Notes under the pieces: model-generated
Seen by the model: only the letters and a program-made list of their open reading frames with translations
Told to the model about the DNA's origin: nothing
Database searches by the model: none
Made by a program: the position numbers and the translations under genes
Shown here: positions 19,900-29,772 of the stretch, in pieces
Numbering within the stretch: the first letter of the stretch is position 1
Layout: each line of letters opens with the position of its first letter
NCBI RefSeq assembly: GCF_023028105.1
Contig: NZ_CP095494.1
Span: 24,309-88,308 of the forward strand
Length of the DNA: 64,000 nt
Origin: Halosolutus gelatinilyticus
Lineage (GTDB): Archaea; Halobacteriota; Halobacteria; Halobacteriales; Natrialbaceae
Reading direction: 5' to 3'

Positions 19900-20235
19900 A
19901 TGCCAAATTCAGGACGAAAACCTCGAGGACAGAATCGTAGTCGAACCAGTACCGGAGGTCCACGCATCGAGAACTTCGAACGGTGGCTCTTCCGGGCCAC
20001 AGGAAAAGTGCTGTTCCTGTTCATTTTCTGTGCATTCATCTTCATCGGGATGACCCACGATTTGTTGTTCATCGTGGCTCTCGCGGGGATCGCCGTATTC
20101 CTCTGGGGTGCGGTGATCTTCCCGACCCAAGAGTTCAAACAGACGGGTCAGTACCTCTGGAGCGGCCGCGCCGGCGAGGATGTCCACAGCCTGTGGTGCC
20201 GGATCTTGCCGTGGCGAGGGGGTGGTCGTCGATGA
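19900..20235 (+). CDS. Small membrane protein, two helices
   Basis: 111 aa with a basic N-terminus, two membrane helices (~35-75) and an Arg-rich end. It overlaps the next gene by 4 bases. Same general design as its two upstream neighbours, which suggests a multi-subunit membrane complex. Confidence 0.72.
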   Translation: MPNSGRKPRGQNRSRTSTGGPRIENFERWLFRATGKVLFLFIFCAFIFIGMTHDLLFIVALAGIAVFLWGAVIFPTQEFKQTGQYLWSGRAGEDVHSLWCRILPWRGGGRR

Positions 20236-21146
20236 CGCGCTCGATCCAACTCGCGTTGGCGATCGCGCTCGTGGTCTCCGTTGTCGTGCCAATCGGCGCG
20301 GCGGGCGTGGCGGCTGCCGAAGAGGAGCGTCAGTGTTCGACAGAGGTCTCACACGACGGGTTCCTCACCGACGAGGCCGTGCTCGAGGAGTACAACCAAA
20401 GCGGATCAGCGTCGGATGTCGAGCACAATACGCGCCTGACAATCGAGGAAACCTCGGCGTTCTACAGGCTGCAAGCCGAGAACCCGAATTCATACTGCGT
20501 TCACATCACTGCGGAGGTCTCGGCAGAGATCCTCCCGCCGACGAATCTTGGCACCGTCGAGTCGAACAACGGGAACACGAAAGCGGAGTGGATCGATATC
20601 CACGACTTCGACCAACAGGAGGCCCATACCGAGATATCGTTCGTGATGCCCTCGAATTCGACCGTGCTGTTCGCTCCCTCGAAGCCGACGGTGCTCCTCC
20701 CAGCATGGCGAGATAGCCGAAAGCACGATGCAGAGGGAATCATCAAGACAGTCTCTGAGTGGCTGGGGGATGGCGATCTCGAAAAGCGCACGTACACGTT
20801 CACAGCAGACGGTTCTCCGTCGGTGACGGTCCCGCTGGTGAATGACGAGAATGACGAACAACGGATCGACGATTGGAACGCTGTCTACCGGACGTCGAAG
20901 TCTGAGCCATGGGCGCCGGTCGATCGGAACAGCGACGATCCGGTGTTCTACCAGGAGGTCGACGATGGTGAGAAAATCCGATTCTATTTCAACGACGAGA
21001 CCGCCGAAGTTGAGTTCAAAGCCAACCCGACTGTACCGGATAAGGCGATCGCCGAGTACCGATCGTTCCGCCGATCGCTCCACGATCTCGGCGACTTCTG
21101 GCCGTTCGGAATGGTCGTCCCGATCTCCGGGGTGGTGACATGGTAA
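20232..21146 (+). CDS. Exported ectodomain protein with weak C-terminal anchor
   Basis: 304 aa. It has a Sec signal (~5-27, VAAAEEE), a beta-rich acidic ectodomain with two cysteines, and a hydrophobic C-terminal end (FWPFGMVVPISGVVTW) too short for a full helix. The previous and next proteins overlap it (4 and 7 bases). Unknown family. Confidence 0.75.
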   Translation: MTRSIQLALAIALVVSVVVPIGAAGVAAAEEERQCSTEVSHDGFLTDEAVLEEYNQSGSASDVEHNTRLTIEETSAFYRLQAENPNSYCVHITAEVSAEILPPTNLGTVESNNGNTKAEWIDIHDFDQQEAHTEISFVMPSNSTVLFAPSKPTVLLPAWRDSRKHDAEGIIKTVSEWLGDGDLEKRTYTFTADGSPSVTVPLVNDENDEQRIDDWNAVYRTSKSEPWAPVDRNSDDPVFYQEVDDGEKIRFYFNDETAEVEFKANPTVPDKAIAEYRSFRRSLHDLGDFWPFGMVVPISGVVTW

Positions 21147-21364
21147 GCCTCCAGAATATCGCACTGGGGGTGATTATCCTCACGATATTCGCGGTGAGTA
21201 TGCTGAACCCCGGTGGGTTCTACGTCGCGCTTATTCTGTCGGCCTTCATCGTCGGACTCGTACTATTCGTCCCGTTCGTACAAGAGTACGTCTTGAGCGT
21301 CAACAAGGGCAAAGCGGCCCGGAAAACGCCGGACAAAGGCAACGGAGGGAGTCAGAGAAAATGA
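21140..21364 (+). CDS. Small membrane protein, two helices
   Basis: 74 aa, almost entirely two hydrophobic helices with a Lys/Gly-rich tail. It overlaps its neighbours on both sides (7 and 4 bases), a strong sign of coupled translation. Confidence 0.7.
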   Translation: MVSLQNIALGVIILTIFAVSMLNPGGFYVALILSAFIVGLVLFVPFVQEYVLSVNKGKAARKTPDKGNGGSQRK

Positions 21365-21651
21365 TGTTCGAACCACTGATCATAATCGCGGTCAGTATCG
21401 TCACCGGATACTACCTCTCGACTCAGTACGCTGGCCACGCAACGACTCTCCAGTGCCTCTTTCACCTACTCGTCGCAACGATGTGGCTCCTCGCGGCGAT
21501 CGTGACGATATACACGGGGTTTTACTTCGCAGGTGCGGTGTTACTCATCCTGTTTTCGTTCTTCTGGCTTTCGAATTACCGGACGATTCGGGATTCGGAC
21601 CTCCGCCGGAAGACGAGTTCGTGGAACCCCTTCGGATACGAACAGAAGTGA
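21361..21651 (+). CDS. Small membrane protein, two to three helices
   Basis: 96 aa, very hydrophobic (~5-75) with a short polar tail. The start overlaps the preceding stop (ATGA). Unknown family; component of the same membrane assembly by position. Confidence 0.7.
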   Translation: MMFEPLIIIAVSIVTGYYLSTQYAGHATTLQCLFHLLVATMWLLAAIVTIYTGFYFAGAVLLILFSFFWLSNYRTIRDSDLRRKTSSWNPFGYEQK

Positions 21652-21776
21652 CGTCTTCAAACTTCGCCTGTTGTAACGATTATAACGCCTACGATGACCG
21701 ATATGGAACGATACAACCGTAATCGACACCGCTGGTGCCGGCACCGAACACACCACACAGAGACGAGGAGAGTCCC

Positions 21777-22043
21777 GTGACACCCCCACCGCTGTTTCTG
21801 ACGGGGAAGTGTCATCCGAATAAATCGGCGATGCAACTCTACGTTGCAGCCGACGTCGTCGAATCGAGCGACTTCCCCCTTGAACCAGAGGACGACTACC
21901 GGGGCATGACCGTCCCAGGAACGGACGCGGTGCTGTTGTGGCCCAAAGGGTGTTCTCCAGAGTTCCCCCTGGAGGTCGACGACTACTCGGATGAACTTGT
22001 CCCGTGGCCGCTGAAAGATCGAACGGCGCTCACAAACCGATAA
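21777..22043 (+). CDS. Small soluble protein of the block (GTG start)
   Basis: 88 aa from a GTG that has GAGGAG about six bases upstream; an in-frame ATG at 21735 would add 14 residues. Acidic, with three cysteines/histidines that might bind metal (GKCH, GCSP). Not recognised. Confidence 0.55.
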   Translation: MTPPPLFLTGKCHPNKSAMQLYVAADVVESSDFPLEPEDDYRGMTVPGTDAVLLWPKGCSPEFPLEVDDYSDELVPWPLKDRTALTNR

Positions 22044-22052
22044 TCGAAATTC

Positions 22053-22766
22053 ATGAAATCGCACACAAATACGAACCACGAGCAACGGCGATCGGAGCTC
22101 GCAGAGCTTCGGCGAGAACTGCGCGATAAACAGGGGTACCTGAGCGACGACAGCGAGGAGCTGTGGAAGGCGATTTCCCAGTGGATCCTCGAGTCCTACA
22201 ACGTCCCCGTCGGCAGCTTACAGACGAAGGTCCAGACGGAAATGGCGGAACTACAGGACGACCCGTTGCACAAGATGTATGATCATGCCGACGTCGACGA
22301 CGGGGAAGAAGCATTCCCCAAGCGGTGTAAGGGCTGTCCCCACTACGGCGTACAGTGCCCGCCGCTGGCCCGGTACCACCCGAAGAAAACCTTCGAGCGG
22401 ATCCTCGACGAATCGGAGGACGACGACGAATTGCAGGCGGAACTGTCCGCCTACGCGGCGAAACACCATTGCAGCGTCCTACAGGAGATCATTTCAGAGT
22501 GGGAACGCGGGTACGCGAACTTCCTGAGCCGCGGTGAGCAACTCCGAACCCTCCTGAACGCGGATATCAAGGGGATTGATTTGGAGACCGTCAACGGTCT
22601 CGAACTGGAGTTCGAGAGCCCCGGTGACGCCCTCTCCAGCCCCGCGACGCCGTCGCCGTCGACGGCAGCAGGTCACGGTGATGAGCCGCCGGCGGAAGCG
22701 GCTGAACGGATCGAAACCGTTACGGAGTCGATCATGACTGAGGACGAAACCGAGGGAGAAGCATGA
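22053..22766 (+). CDS. Cysteine-containing soluble protein, unknown function
   Basis: 237 aa, helical and acidic. CKGC and CPPL with nearby His (residues ~92-103), plus a later HHC, suggest a zinc or Fe-S site. A Pro/Ser/Glu-rich disordered tail closes the chain. It overlaps the following membrane protein by 4 bases. Possibly a cytoplasmic factor of the machine encoded here. Confidence 0.68.
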   Translation: MKSHTNTNHEQRRSELAELRRELRDKQGYLSDDSEELWKAISQWILESYNVPVGSLQTKVQTEMAELQDDPLHKMYDHADVDDGEEAFPKRCKGCPHYGVQCPPLARYHPKKTFERILDESEDDDELQAELSAYAAKHHCSVLQEIISEWERGYANFLSRGEQLRTLLNADIKGIDLETVNGLELEFESPGDALSSPATPSPSTAAGHGDEPPAEAAERIETVTESIMTEDETEGEA

Positions 22767-23812
22767 TCGACGTGCGGAGTGCGATAATCGCCGCGATTGC
22801 GGTGCTGGCCGTCGTCGGGATCGGGTACCTCCTCTGGATGCGCCGATCGTCGTTGAACGGCGATCGCGAGCAGATCGAACGCACCCAAGAGGACCTCCGG
22901 ATGGAGTCCAAGAACGCACAGCGTCCCGAACGCGTCGGGTTCACGACTCGGGCGCGGGTCCAACCGACGACGACGCTGCTCTTCTTTGGTTCTGTGGCCG
23001 CGTTCCTGCTCGTCATCTTGGTCGGTGCGTATCAAATGGCGAAGTCGGGCAGTCCGTCGGAAATGGCGTACGCCGATCAGATCGAATTCGCGATTTCGAT
23101 ACTGATAGCCGTCGCGGCCGGCGTCTGGTTCAAGATGCGGTTAGACAGCAAGGCCGGCGAATTGAATATCACGTACGAAGGCGAGACGTCGAACGCGTCT
23201 GAGACGTACTACTACGATCGGAATCTCGTCCAGCCGCTGTTTGACGATAAAGGGGATCGCGACGCGCTCTTGGTACCGGTCTTCAAGAAGAATCGGATTC
23301 TGGGGCTGTTCTGGTCGCCGAAACTGACGGCTGACGACGACAAAGCGCGCGATCTCGACAAGAACCTCCCTGGCGATCAAGTGACGTACGAAGTCCCGCT
23401 CGACCAATCGTCGACGTGGGACCAAGAAGAGGCTCGTATCACCGTTCGGGCAAAAGATGACAGTCTCATTTCGAATCCCGATCGGCGGGCAACGTACGAG
23501 TTCGTCCCGTCTGATCGGAAATCTGGCGCCGAAATCCAGACTATGAAAGACGAGATCGAGCAGCTTCGGAAGCACCTCGATCACGAGCGCCGGCTGAACG
23601 GCACGCACACCGAGATGATCGAGGCGATGGAGGAAGCCCTGGAGAACCGCAACCACGGCAGCCTCGAACACCTCGACGACGCGAAAAAGATGTTCCTCGA
23701 TATCATCGAATCGGTGAACACCGACCACGATCGGCGATCCGATCGCTCCGAGTCTCGGAACGACTCACGTGATGGAGTGCTGACCTCGCGGAGTACGGCG
23801 AAGGCCGAGTAA
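22763..23812 (+). CDS. Membrane protein with cytoplasmic coiled coil
   Basis: 349 aa. Membrane segments lie at ~5-25, ~72-95 and ~108-125. A ~150-residue globular domain follows, then a predicted coiled coil (~255-330, heptads with Glu/Lys/Leu). No family recognised. The topology suits a scaffold between the membrane and cytoplasmic partners. Confidence 0.72.
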   Translation: MIDVRSAIIAAIAVLAVVGIGYLLWMRRSSLNGDREQIERTQEDLRMESKNAQRPERVGFTTRARVQPTTTLLFFGSVAAFLLVILVGAYQMAKSGSPSEMAYADQIEFAISILIAVAAGVWFKMRLDSKAGELNITYEGETSNASETYYYDRNLVQPLFDDKGDRDALLVPVFKKNRILGLFWSPKLTADDDKARDLDKNLPGDQVTYEVPLDQSSTWDQEEARITVRAKDDSLISNPDRRATYEFVPSDRKSGAEIQTMKDEIEQLRKHLDHERRLNGTHTEMIEAMEEALENRNHGSLEHLDDAKKMFLDIIESVNTDHDRRSDRSESRNDSRDGVLTSRSTAKAE

Positions 23813-23831
23813 CACCACCGATTTCACACCA

Positions 23832-25190
23832 ATGAAAACACACACCCAGAGAGTCGTACGGCTAGTCCTCGCTGCACTGCTCGTCCTGAGCGCGATCGGC
23901 GCCGCGGCGCCGGCCGTTAGCGCAGCGGGGACGTCGGCGACTCCCGACCCCGTATTGGCTGTCCAAGAGAACGGAAACGCGACTGTGAACGATACTGCCG
24001 GCCCGACCGAGGCCTCGCAGGTCCGGCTCACACCAGATATCCCTGACGCGGACTGCGTGTCGATCGAGACGGTCGAAAGCGACGAGACGTACAACACGAG
24101 CGGAACGTTCGCGACCTTCTCACTCTCGCAACCGGCCGAATCCGTCCGGGTAAACGAACCCGGAGCAGAGGCCACCGTCATCGGCGACGGATCGGTTGTC
24201 CGCGTCGAGTACGGGCCCGACGCGGCGCCGAGGGATTCGGTTTCGCTGTTCTCGCTCGAGCTGTACTTCGCCGACGAGAGCACGAAGACGGTCGAACTCT
24301 ACGCGACGAATACGGACGTCTCGGCGAATACAAGGATCGACCCGTCCTACCTCGGATTCATCGAGTACGTCGAAGGGAAAGCCGAAGAGGAGGGCTACGA
24401 GACCAATCCAGACGGGCTCGAAGCGTACGTCACAGACACCGAGGAACGAGCGCAATTCTTGGAGGGGCTCTGGACTGACCAGATCAACACGTTCATCAGC
24501 CTCCGTATCGCGCAGTTGTTCTCGCCTCTCGACTGGATTGCACTGATCGCGGTTATCGCGGGACTGTCGCTGTTCGCGATGCGGAAACACGAGTGGGTCC
24601 TTCGAGCACAACAGATCGCGACCTCGAAGGCAGCACTCGCTCGCGAGGCGGTTCGACAGGAACACGAGAAACAGCGGAACGCAGCGGCGAAGCACGCTCT
24701 CGAAGAGGTTGAGGGGATCGGACGGAACGACGCTCGCTACTGGAAGAACGTCGGGATCGAGACCGTCGACGACATGATACAGGTCGCCTGCCGCGGGATC
24801 GTCGCCGTCGACGAGGACGGCCATATCGTGCAGGACGAGAACGGCAACGACGTCTTCGAACATCACGGTGTGGACGACCTCAAGACACTCGACCCAATCA
24901 CCGAGAAAGGCCTGCGCGAGAAGACGTGGCTGAAGCCGCTCATCGTCGAAGGCCGGCTTCGAGCGACGACGGCACTATCGAACATCGAACGGGCGCTGTT
25001 GACAGCAGAGCGGGACTACTCCCGCGGAAACGAGGTTCGCGAAACGAGGATGCAGGTCCAAGAGATGATCGCCGAACTCCGCGGTGAGCGCGAGTTCGCG
25101 AACGCGAAGACGTCGACGTACGGACCGCGCGAACTACCGAGCGCAGACACGCCACGAGACAACGCAAGCGGTGCTACGGGGGCTGATTAG
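23832..25190 (+). CDS. Exported/membrane protein with cytoplasmic HhH-like domain
   Basis: 452 aa. It has a Sec signal (~8-32), an extracellular beta-rich domain with CVSIE and many sequons, then a membrane helix (~232-254). A basic helical part follows, and near residues 295-320 an LEEVEGIGRNDARYWKNVGI stretch resembles a helix-hairpin-helix DNA-binding motif. An outside domain joined to a likely DNA-binding inside domain is suggestive of a DNA-transfer or partition role. It abuts the next gene exactly. Confidence 0.75.
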   Translation: MKTHTQRVVRLVLAALLVLSAIGAAAPAVSAAGTSATPDPVLAVQENGNATVNDTAGPTEASQVRLTPDIPDADCVSIETVESDETYNTSGTFATFSLSQPAESVRVNEPGAEATVIGDGSVVRVEYGPDAAPRDSVSLFSLELYFADESTKTVELYATNTDVSANTRIDPSYLGFIEYVEGKAEEEGYETNPDGLEAYVTDTEERAQFLEGLWTDQINTFISLRIAQLFSPLDWIALIAVIAGLSLFAMRKHEWVLRAQQIATSKAALAREAVRQEHEKQRNAAAKHALEEVEGIGRNDARYWKNVGIETVDDMIQVACRGIVAVDEDGHIVQDENGNDVFEHHGVDDLKTLDPITEKGLREKTWLKPLIVEGRLRATTALSNIERALLTAERDYSRGNEVRETRMQVQEMIAELRGEREFANAKTSTYGPRELPSADTPRDNASGATGAD

Positions 25191-27314
25191 ATGAGTCTCG
25201 ATTTACTCGATCGCGATCCGCACGACCCGAACCCAGGTATCAAAACGCGAATCGTCCGTCGAATCCTCGGCGATCCTCGCAAGGCTCCGACCCGGCTTAT
25301 CGGCGCCGCGATCTTCGTCCTGATCGGGGTTATCGTCGCCGGCGTGTGGGCAGTGATTCAAACCGAGACCACGACCTCATCATCGTCCTACTGGTTCGTC
25401 CGGCTCGTGGGGAGCATCGTCAACACAATGTGGGTGCTCGTCCCCGTCGCGATCTACCTGTTCTGGCGCTATATCGGGGTGCTTCGGAAGCGATACGCCG
25501 AGTCGGCCGCCGAGATCACGGGATGGCTTCCGGAGTCGATCGAGCACCTGTCCGACGAAATGCGATCGACCGATCGGACGACGCGTGTCATCGCCACAAC
25601 CGATCACTCGTTCGAGGAAATCAGGTCGAACGTCGACGCAGCCCTCCGCGGTGAACCCCACGAAGGCGAAGTTGTCGACTACTACGGACGGTACGAATCG
25701 AACAACGGTGACGGTCAGCCGGAGGCCCCGGCGTCGGACGATAGCGATCTCGAGTCCCGCCTCGACGAACTCTCGGCTCGCGAGACCGAACTGATCGAGG
25801 AGTACAACCGAAAAACCGAGCGGATCGACGATCTTCTCGATGACGCCCTCGGTGCCGATCTCGACCTCAGTGATCCCTCGGCACTCGACGATCGGGTGTC
25901 GATGTACGATCTCATGGATGGGGGCGGCCAAGACGCCGTCGACGAAGCTGACCAGCTTCTCGAGGAGTGCGAGGCGATCGAACAGGAACTCGAATCGGTC
26001 CGCGACGAACTGGCCGCCGTCCGCGCCGAGATCGAGTCGGAAATCGAACCCGAGAGCGATCTGGATGTACGGTCCCGAGGCCATGATGATGTGTACGCTC
26101 TCCCGGAACCGGAACCGGAAACGGACGACGACCACAGCACCGATCGAGTCGCATCGGATCGCCAGTCGATCGGGGACGTATGGGCCAACGCGGACGGGCT
26201 ACGTGCCAAAGGTCGAGCGGTCGTCGGCCACTGCTATCGGAGGGCGGTAGACGTCGCAATCGCGTCGATCGGCTGGATTGTCGGGCTGATCGCGGGCGTT
26301 CTCGGTACGATTGCGAACCTCGTCTCGGGTAGTCCTGGCGATGAACCGGAAGACGAGGACGAGGTCCCGTGGAAGGTCCGATTTGCGGAGGAACTCAAAC
26401 ACTTGGTTCTCGATCTGAACGCGGGACTGCACTCCGATGACCTGCTCTGGAAGTTCGGACTGCCGGCGTTCGTGACGTTCGTTTCGCTGCTGATCCTCGC
26501 CCGTCTGTGGGTGCATCCGATCCTTTACATCGTCTTCATCGCGATCGCGATCCTCGTCGGCCTGTTCACGTTCTGGGTGTCGAAAAAGCGCCGATCGAGG
26601 CGGCTGCAAATCCACCGACAGCCGGAGGAGTGGAGCTACTGGGACGACGCCGCCGGCCGCGTGAAAACCGTCGAGACGGCGGACGTAGAGTGCTATATGG
26701 GCTGGCTTCCCGGTCGTCGGTACGTGTCCTACGATCGCGAGGAGTTCATCACCGAGTTCTCGCTTCGACTCTATCAGCTCACCCACGACGAAAAGGTCTC
26801 CCCGTCTGTACTGGAGCAGTACGCCCGAAACATCGCTCAGATGAAGCCGAATCTCCGGGGCCACTTGGAGCAGACCGAGAAGCCGGCAATCCAACAGGAG
26901 ATCAAAACGGTCGTTGAGGACGCCCCCGAGCAGGTGATCGACAAAGCTGGCCTCGCGATGGAGGTGATCGAGCACCCGCACGAGGATAAGCGGCTGTCGT
27001 CCGATCTTGGCCACGACCCACGACTTGTCGCAGACGAATACCGCTGGCTCGTCGAAGAGGGTCACGTTCTCGAAGAGATCGACGTCGAATTTGAGGATGC
27101 GAGTGGCCGAACAACGACGAAAACGCTCGTCTACCCGGCCAAAAAGAAACGGCTTCCTGATATGGAGGCGCTGCACTCGCAGTTCTCCGATCGGTTCACC
27201 GGATCACACGGCGATCCCTACTACAACCTCCCCGAGTGCAACCCGACCGAAGATCTTCGCGGGTTCGTCCCGTCGCCGCGGGCGGCACAACTGTTCGAAA
27301 CTGGGGGTGTATAA
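25191..27314 (+). CDS. Large multi-pass membrane protein with coiled coils
   Basis: 707 aa. Membrane helices lie near 42-62, 72-95, ~345-385 (two) and ~425-465 (two). A long acidic Glu/Asp-rich coiled coil (~185-290) sits between the first and second membrane pairs. The last ~210 residues are soluble and helical with a winged-helix feel. It starts on the base after the previous stop. Its position before the ATPase is like that of a membrane channel subunit next to its motor; no named family recognised. Confidence 0.75.
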   Translation: MSLDLLDRDPHDPNPGIKTRIVRRILGDPRKAPTRLIGAAIFVLIGVIVAGVWAVIQTETTTSSSSYWFVRLVGSIVNTMWVLVPVAIYLFWRYIGVLRKRYAESAAEITGWLPESIEHLSDEMRSTDRTTRVIATTDHSFEEIRSNVDAALRGEPHEGEVVDYYGRYESNNGDGQPEAPASDDSDLESRLDELSARETELIEEYNRKTERIDDLLDDALGADLDLSDPSALDDRVSMYDLMDGGGQDAVDEADQLLEECEAIEQELESVRDELAAVRAEIESEIEPESDLDVRSRGHDDVYALPEPEPETDDDHSTDRVASDRQSIGDVWANADGLRAKGRAVVGHCYRRAVDVAIASIGWIVGLIAGVLGTIANLVSGSPGDEPEDEDEVPWKVRFAEELKHLVLDLNAGLHSDDLLWKFGLPAFVTFVSLLILARLWVHPILYIVFIAIAILVGLFTFWVSKKRRSRRLQIHRQPEEWSYWDDAAGRVKTVETADVECYMGWLPGRRYVSYDREEFITEFSLRLYQLTHDEKVSPSVLEQYARNIAQMKPNLRGHLEQTEKPAIQQEIKTVVEDAPEQVIDKAGLAMEVIEHPHEDKRLSSDLGHDPRLVADEYRWLVEEGHVLEEIDVEFEDASGRTTTKTLVYPAKKKRLPDMEALHSQFSDRFTGSHGDPYYNLPECNPTEDLRGFVPSPRAAQLFETGGV

Positions 27315-27316
27315 CC

Positions 27317-29770
27317 ATGTCTTCGGAACGAGAGAACCCGGCTCTTGCCCGGTATGACGAGATCCAGGCGAGAGATTCGACCGACGTCGGAACGGCACTG
27401 AAAAACCTGAAGCGAAAGCGGATTCAGCGACGTCAGCGCCAGTCGCAGGCGGAACACGAGGCGTTCGTCCGGAAACTCGTCACGGAGGCCCGGGCCGCGA
27501 TCGCCGGCGAGAGCCACTACCACATCGAGGACCTGCTGCTGACGCTCCACTGGACGATCAAGCAGTCCGAGAACCTGCCGACGGTGCTCGATCCGTCCTA
27601 CGAAGGCCTGGATGCGGAGACGAAAACTGCGTTCCACGACCACGATCACGTTCGGTCACAGGGTGGATCGCCACCAGACCCGGAGCGAGAACTCGAGACG
27701 CTTGCAGAAATCGCGGAAGAACTCGGAATCATGAACTCGATTATCGACACGACGAGATACGCACCTGTACGATTCGCATCGATCGACGAACCCGGCGCAA
27801 AGACGACCGTCGACGAACCGACACCGGTCGGTCGGCTTCGGATCCCGAGGGACTCGGCGGTCGACCTCGATGATCGCCTCGTCGAGATTCCGCACCAATC
27901 GTGCGATCACATCGGCGCGATCGCGCTCCCGCGTCGCGGGAAGGACTCGACGCTCGTCTCACTCGGGAAGAACCTCCAGTCAGAGCACGGCTACTCGTAC
28001 ATCTCGATCATGGACGACGGCCGGATGGAGACGCCGATGATCGCGATTCCGAACGACGAGCAGGTCATCCAGCAGAACCTCGATCGATTCGAGCAGGAAT
28101 CCGACGCGATGGCCGCGGACGTGTTCGTGCCGGCGATGGGCGACATTCCCAACCTGCTGCCCTCGAACTTCCGGCTGTTCACGATCGGGATCGACTGTCT
28201 TACGCCGCACCTGATCCTCCGCCTCGCGGGCGTCACGAAGAGTGACGAGACGGTCGAGGCCCGGATCAAGAAGGCACTCGACGAGACGCTGACGAACAGC
28301 GGGTCGGTGTCCGAGCTCGTCTCCCGACTCCAGGTGTACGCCCGCGAAATGGAGGCGACGATCGAGTGGACCGAGATCGAGGAAAAACGCGCTGGCGAGA
28401 CCTCGACGTCGACGTACACGGCGCACTATCAGATGGACGCCGAAAGCGCCCTCGAAACGGCGGCGCAACGTCTCGGTCAACTCGCCGCGGAGGGACTGAT
28501 CACGTCGCCGTCGGCCGCGACGAACCTCGATATGGTCGACGTGATCGCCAATCAAGAACGGGCTGCCGTTCTCTGCTGCAACTTCCTCGGTAGCGGCCTC
28601 GAACCGCTGAAATACGTCATCATGGACCTGTGGCTGCGGCTCATCTACAAGGCCCGTGACGAGAACCCCCGGTTGCCTCGCGTTTGTATCGAGATCCGCG
28701 AGTTGAAGAATATCGCTCCGTCGAAGATGGCCGACGTCCGGTACAAGGACGATATCAAGACGCTCCGGCAGACGATATTCTTCCTGACAACGCAGGGCGG
28801 AAGCCGGCGGATCCTTCTCCTCGGATCCACGCAGAAGTGGAACGACGTCTACAAGCCGGTTCGATCGAACATCGCGATCAAGTTCCTGTTGCAGCTCGGC
28901 GAGGACGAGATTGACACGCTCGACAGGACGCACCATTTCTCGTGGGAACAACAGCGCCAACTCTCCGAGTTCGATATCGGCTGGGGAATGATCATCTCCG
29001 AAGGGAAGCCCGACTACCCGGTCGAACTCCGCGGGGCGCCGTGCGGCCTCGGCCTCGGCGATCGCCACTGGCGCGATCGGTACGGGATCGCGTGGGGCGC
29101 TCGCGTTCGCGAGCACGAGCACGACTCGTGGCGTGGCGACGAGGACGATCCCGAGTGGTGGGTCGACGTCGTCGACTGTGCGGTCTACGAGATCGACGCC
29201 GACGGGCCACCGGCGATCGGCGATTGGTTCCTGCTCCGCGAAGACCTGGAGGGCGTCGATACGCGGGTCGCTGACGGGGCGCCGGTCGCGGGCCGGTTCC
29301 TCGAGACGCCGGCGGACGATCGGCGGGCGTGGGTCGACGACGCCCTGGAACAGCGCCGCGAGCTCGAGATTCCGAATGATTTGCTCCTACAACCGAGCGG
29401 CCACCACAACAAGCAGCGAAGCGTCTCACTCGCCGCAGACGACCTCACCGCAACCGTCGAGGATGTCGCGGACGAGTACGGCGTTCCCGAGCAGATCCGG
29501 CCGTGGCTGGAGGATCCGCCGGGCAAACGCGAGAAGCTGATCGAGGCGGTGACCGCTGTCCACGAACACGACGGTCTTCGGACGACTGGCGACGTCGCCG
29601 AACACCTCTCCTACAGCGCGTCGACGCTGCGAAACTACTGGTCGAAAGACGACGGTCTCGGGCCGTGCTGGGCGCAAAAAGGGAAGGACTACGTGACGAC
29701 GCCTATCGGCAAGCAGGCTGCGACGCTGGATTGGGAATCGATCAACGACGACCTGTCTGAGTACGAGTGA
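27317..29770 (+). CDS. Large HerA/VirB4/TraG-like P-loop ATPase with C-terminal wHTH
   Basis: 817 aa. A P-loop-like LPRRGKDST lies at residues 204-212, where lysine 209 is the expected nucleotide-binding residue. The usual GxxGxGK glycines are reduced. A hydrophobic strand ending in acidic residues (VCIEIREL, ~455) could be Walker B. The domain plan (N-terminal helical part, split ATPase core, C-terminal arm) matches DNA-pumping ATPases of the HerA/FtsK superfamily. Residues ~740-815 form a winged helix (GDVAEHLSYSASTLRNYW). It probably powers DNA or protein movement through the membrane proteins encoded just upstream. Confidence 0.72.
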   Translation: MSSERENPALARYDEIQARDSTDVGTALKNLKRKRIQRRQRQSQAEHEAFVRKLVTEARAAIAGESHYHIEDLLLTLHWTIKQSENLPTVLDPSYEGLDAETKTAFHDHDHVRSQGGSPPDPERELETLAEIAEELGIMNSIIDTTRYAPVRFASIDEPGAKTTVDEPTPVGRLRIPRDSAVDLDDRLVEIPHQSCDHIGAIALPRRGKDSTLVSLGKNLQSEHGYSYISIMDDGRMETPMIAIPNDEQVIQQNLDRFEQESDAMAADVFVPAMGDIPNLLPSNFRLFTIGIDCLTPHLILRLAGVTKSDETVEARIKKALDETLTNSGSVSELVSRLQVYAREMEATIEWTEIEEKRAGETSTSTYTAHYQMDAESALETAAQRLGQLAAEGLITSPSAATNLDMVDVIANQERAAVLCCNFLGSGLEPLKYVIMDLWLRLIYKARDENPRLPRVCIEIRELKNIAPSKMADVRYKDDIKTLRQTIFFLTTQGGSRRILLLGSTQKWNDVYKPVRSNIAIKFLLQLGEDEIDTLDRTHHFSWEQQRQLSEFDIGWGMIISEGKPDYPVELRGAPCGLGLGDRHWRDRYGIAWGARVREHEHDSWRGDEDDPEWWVDVVDCAVYEIDADGPPAIGDWFLLREDLEGVDTRVADGAPVAGRFLETPADDRRAWVDDALEQRRELEIPNDLLLQPSGHHNKQRSVSLAADDLTATVEDVADEYGVPEQIRPWLEDPPGKREKLIEAVTAVHEHDGLRTTGDVAEHLSYSASTLRNYWSKDDGLGPCWAQKGKDYVTTPIGKQAATLDWESINDDLSEYE

Positions 29771-29772
29771 CC

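Noticed and set aside
27980..29122. Long minus-strand frame (380 codons) opposite the ATPase gene
   Set aside because: A by-product of high-GC codon use in the + strand gene; no domain, no ribosome-binding site.
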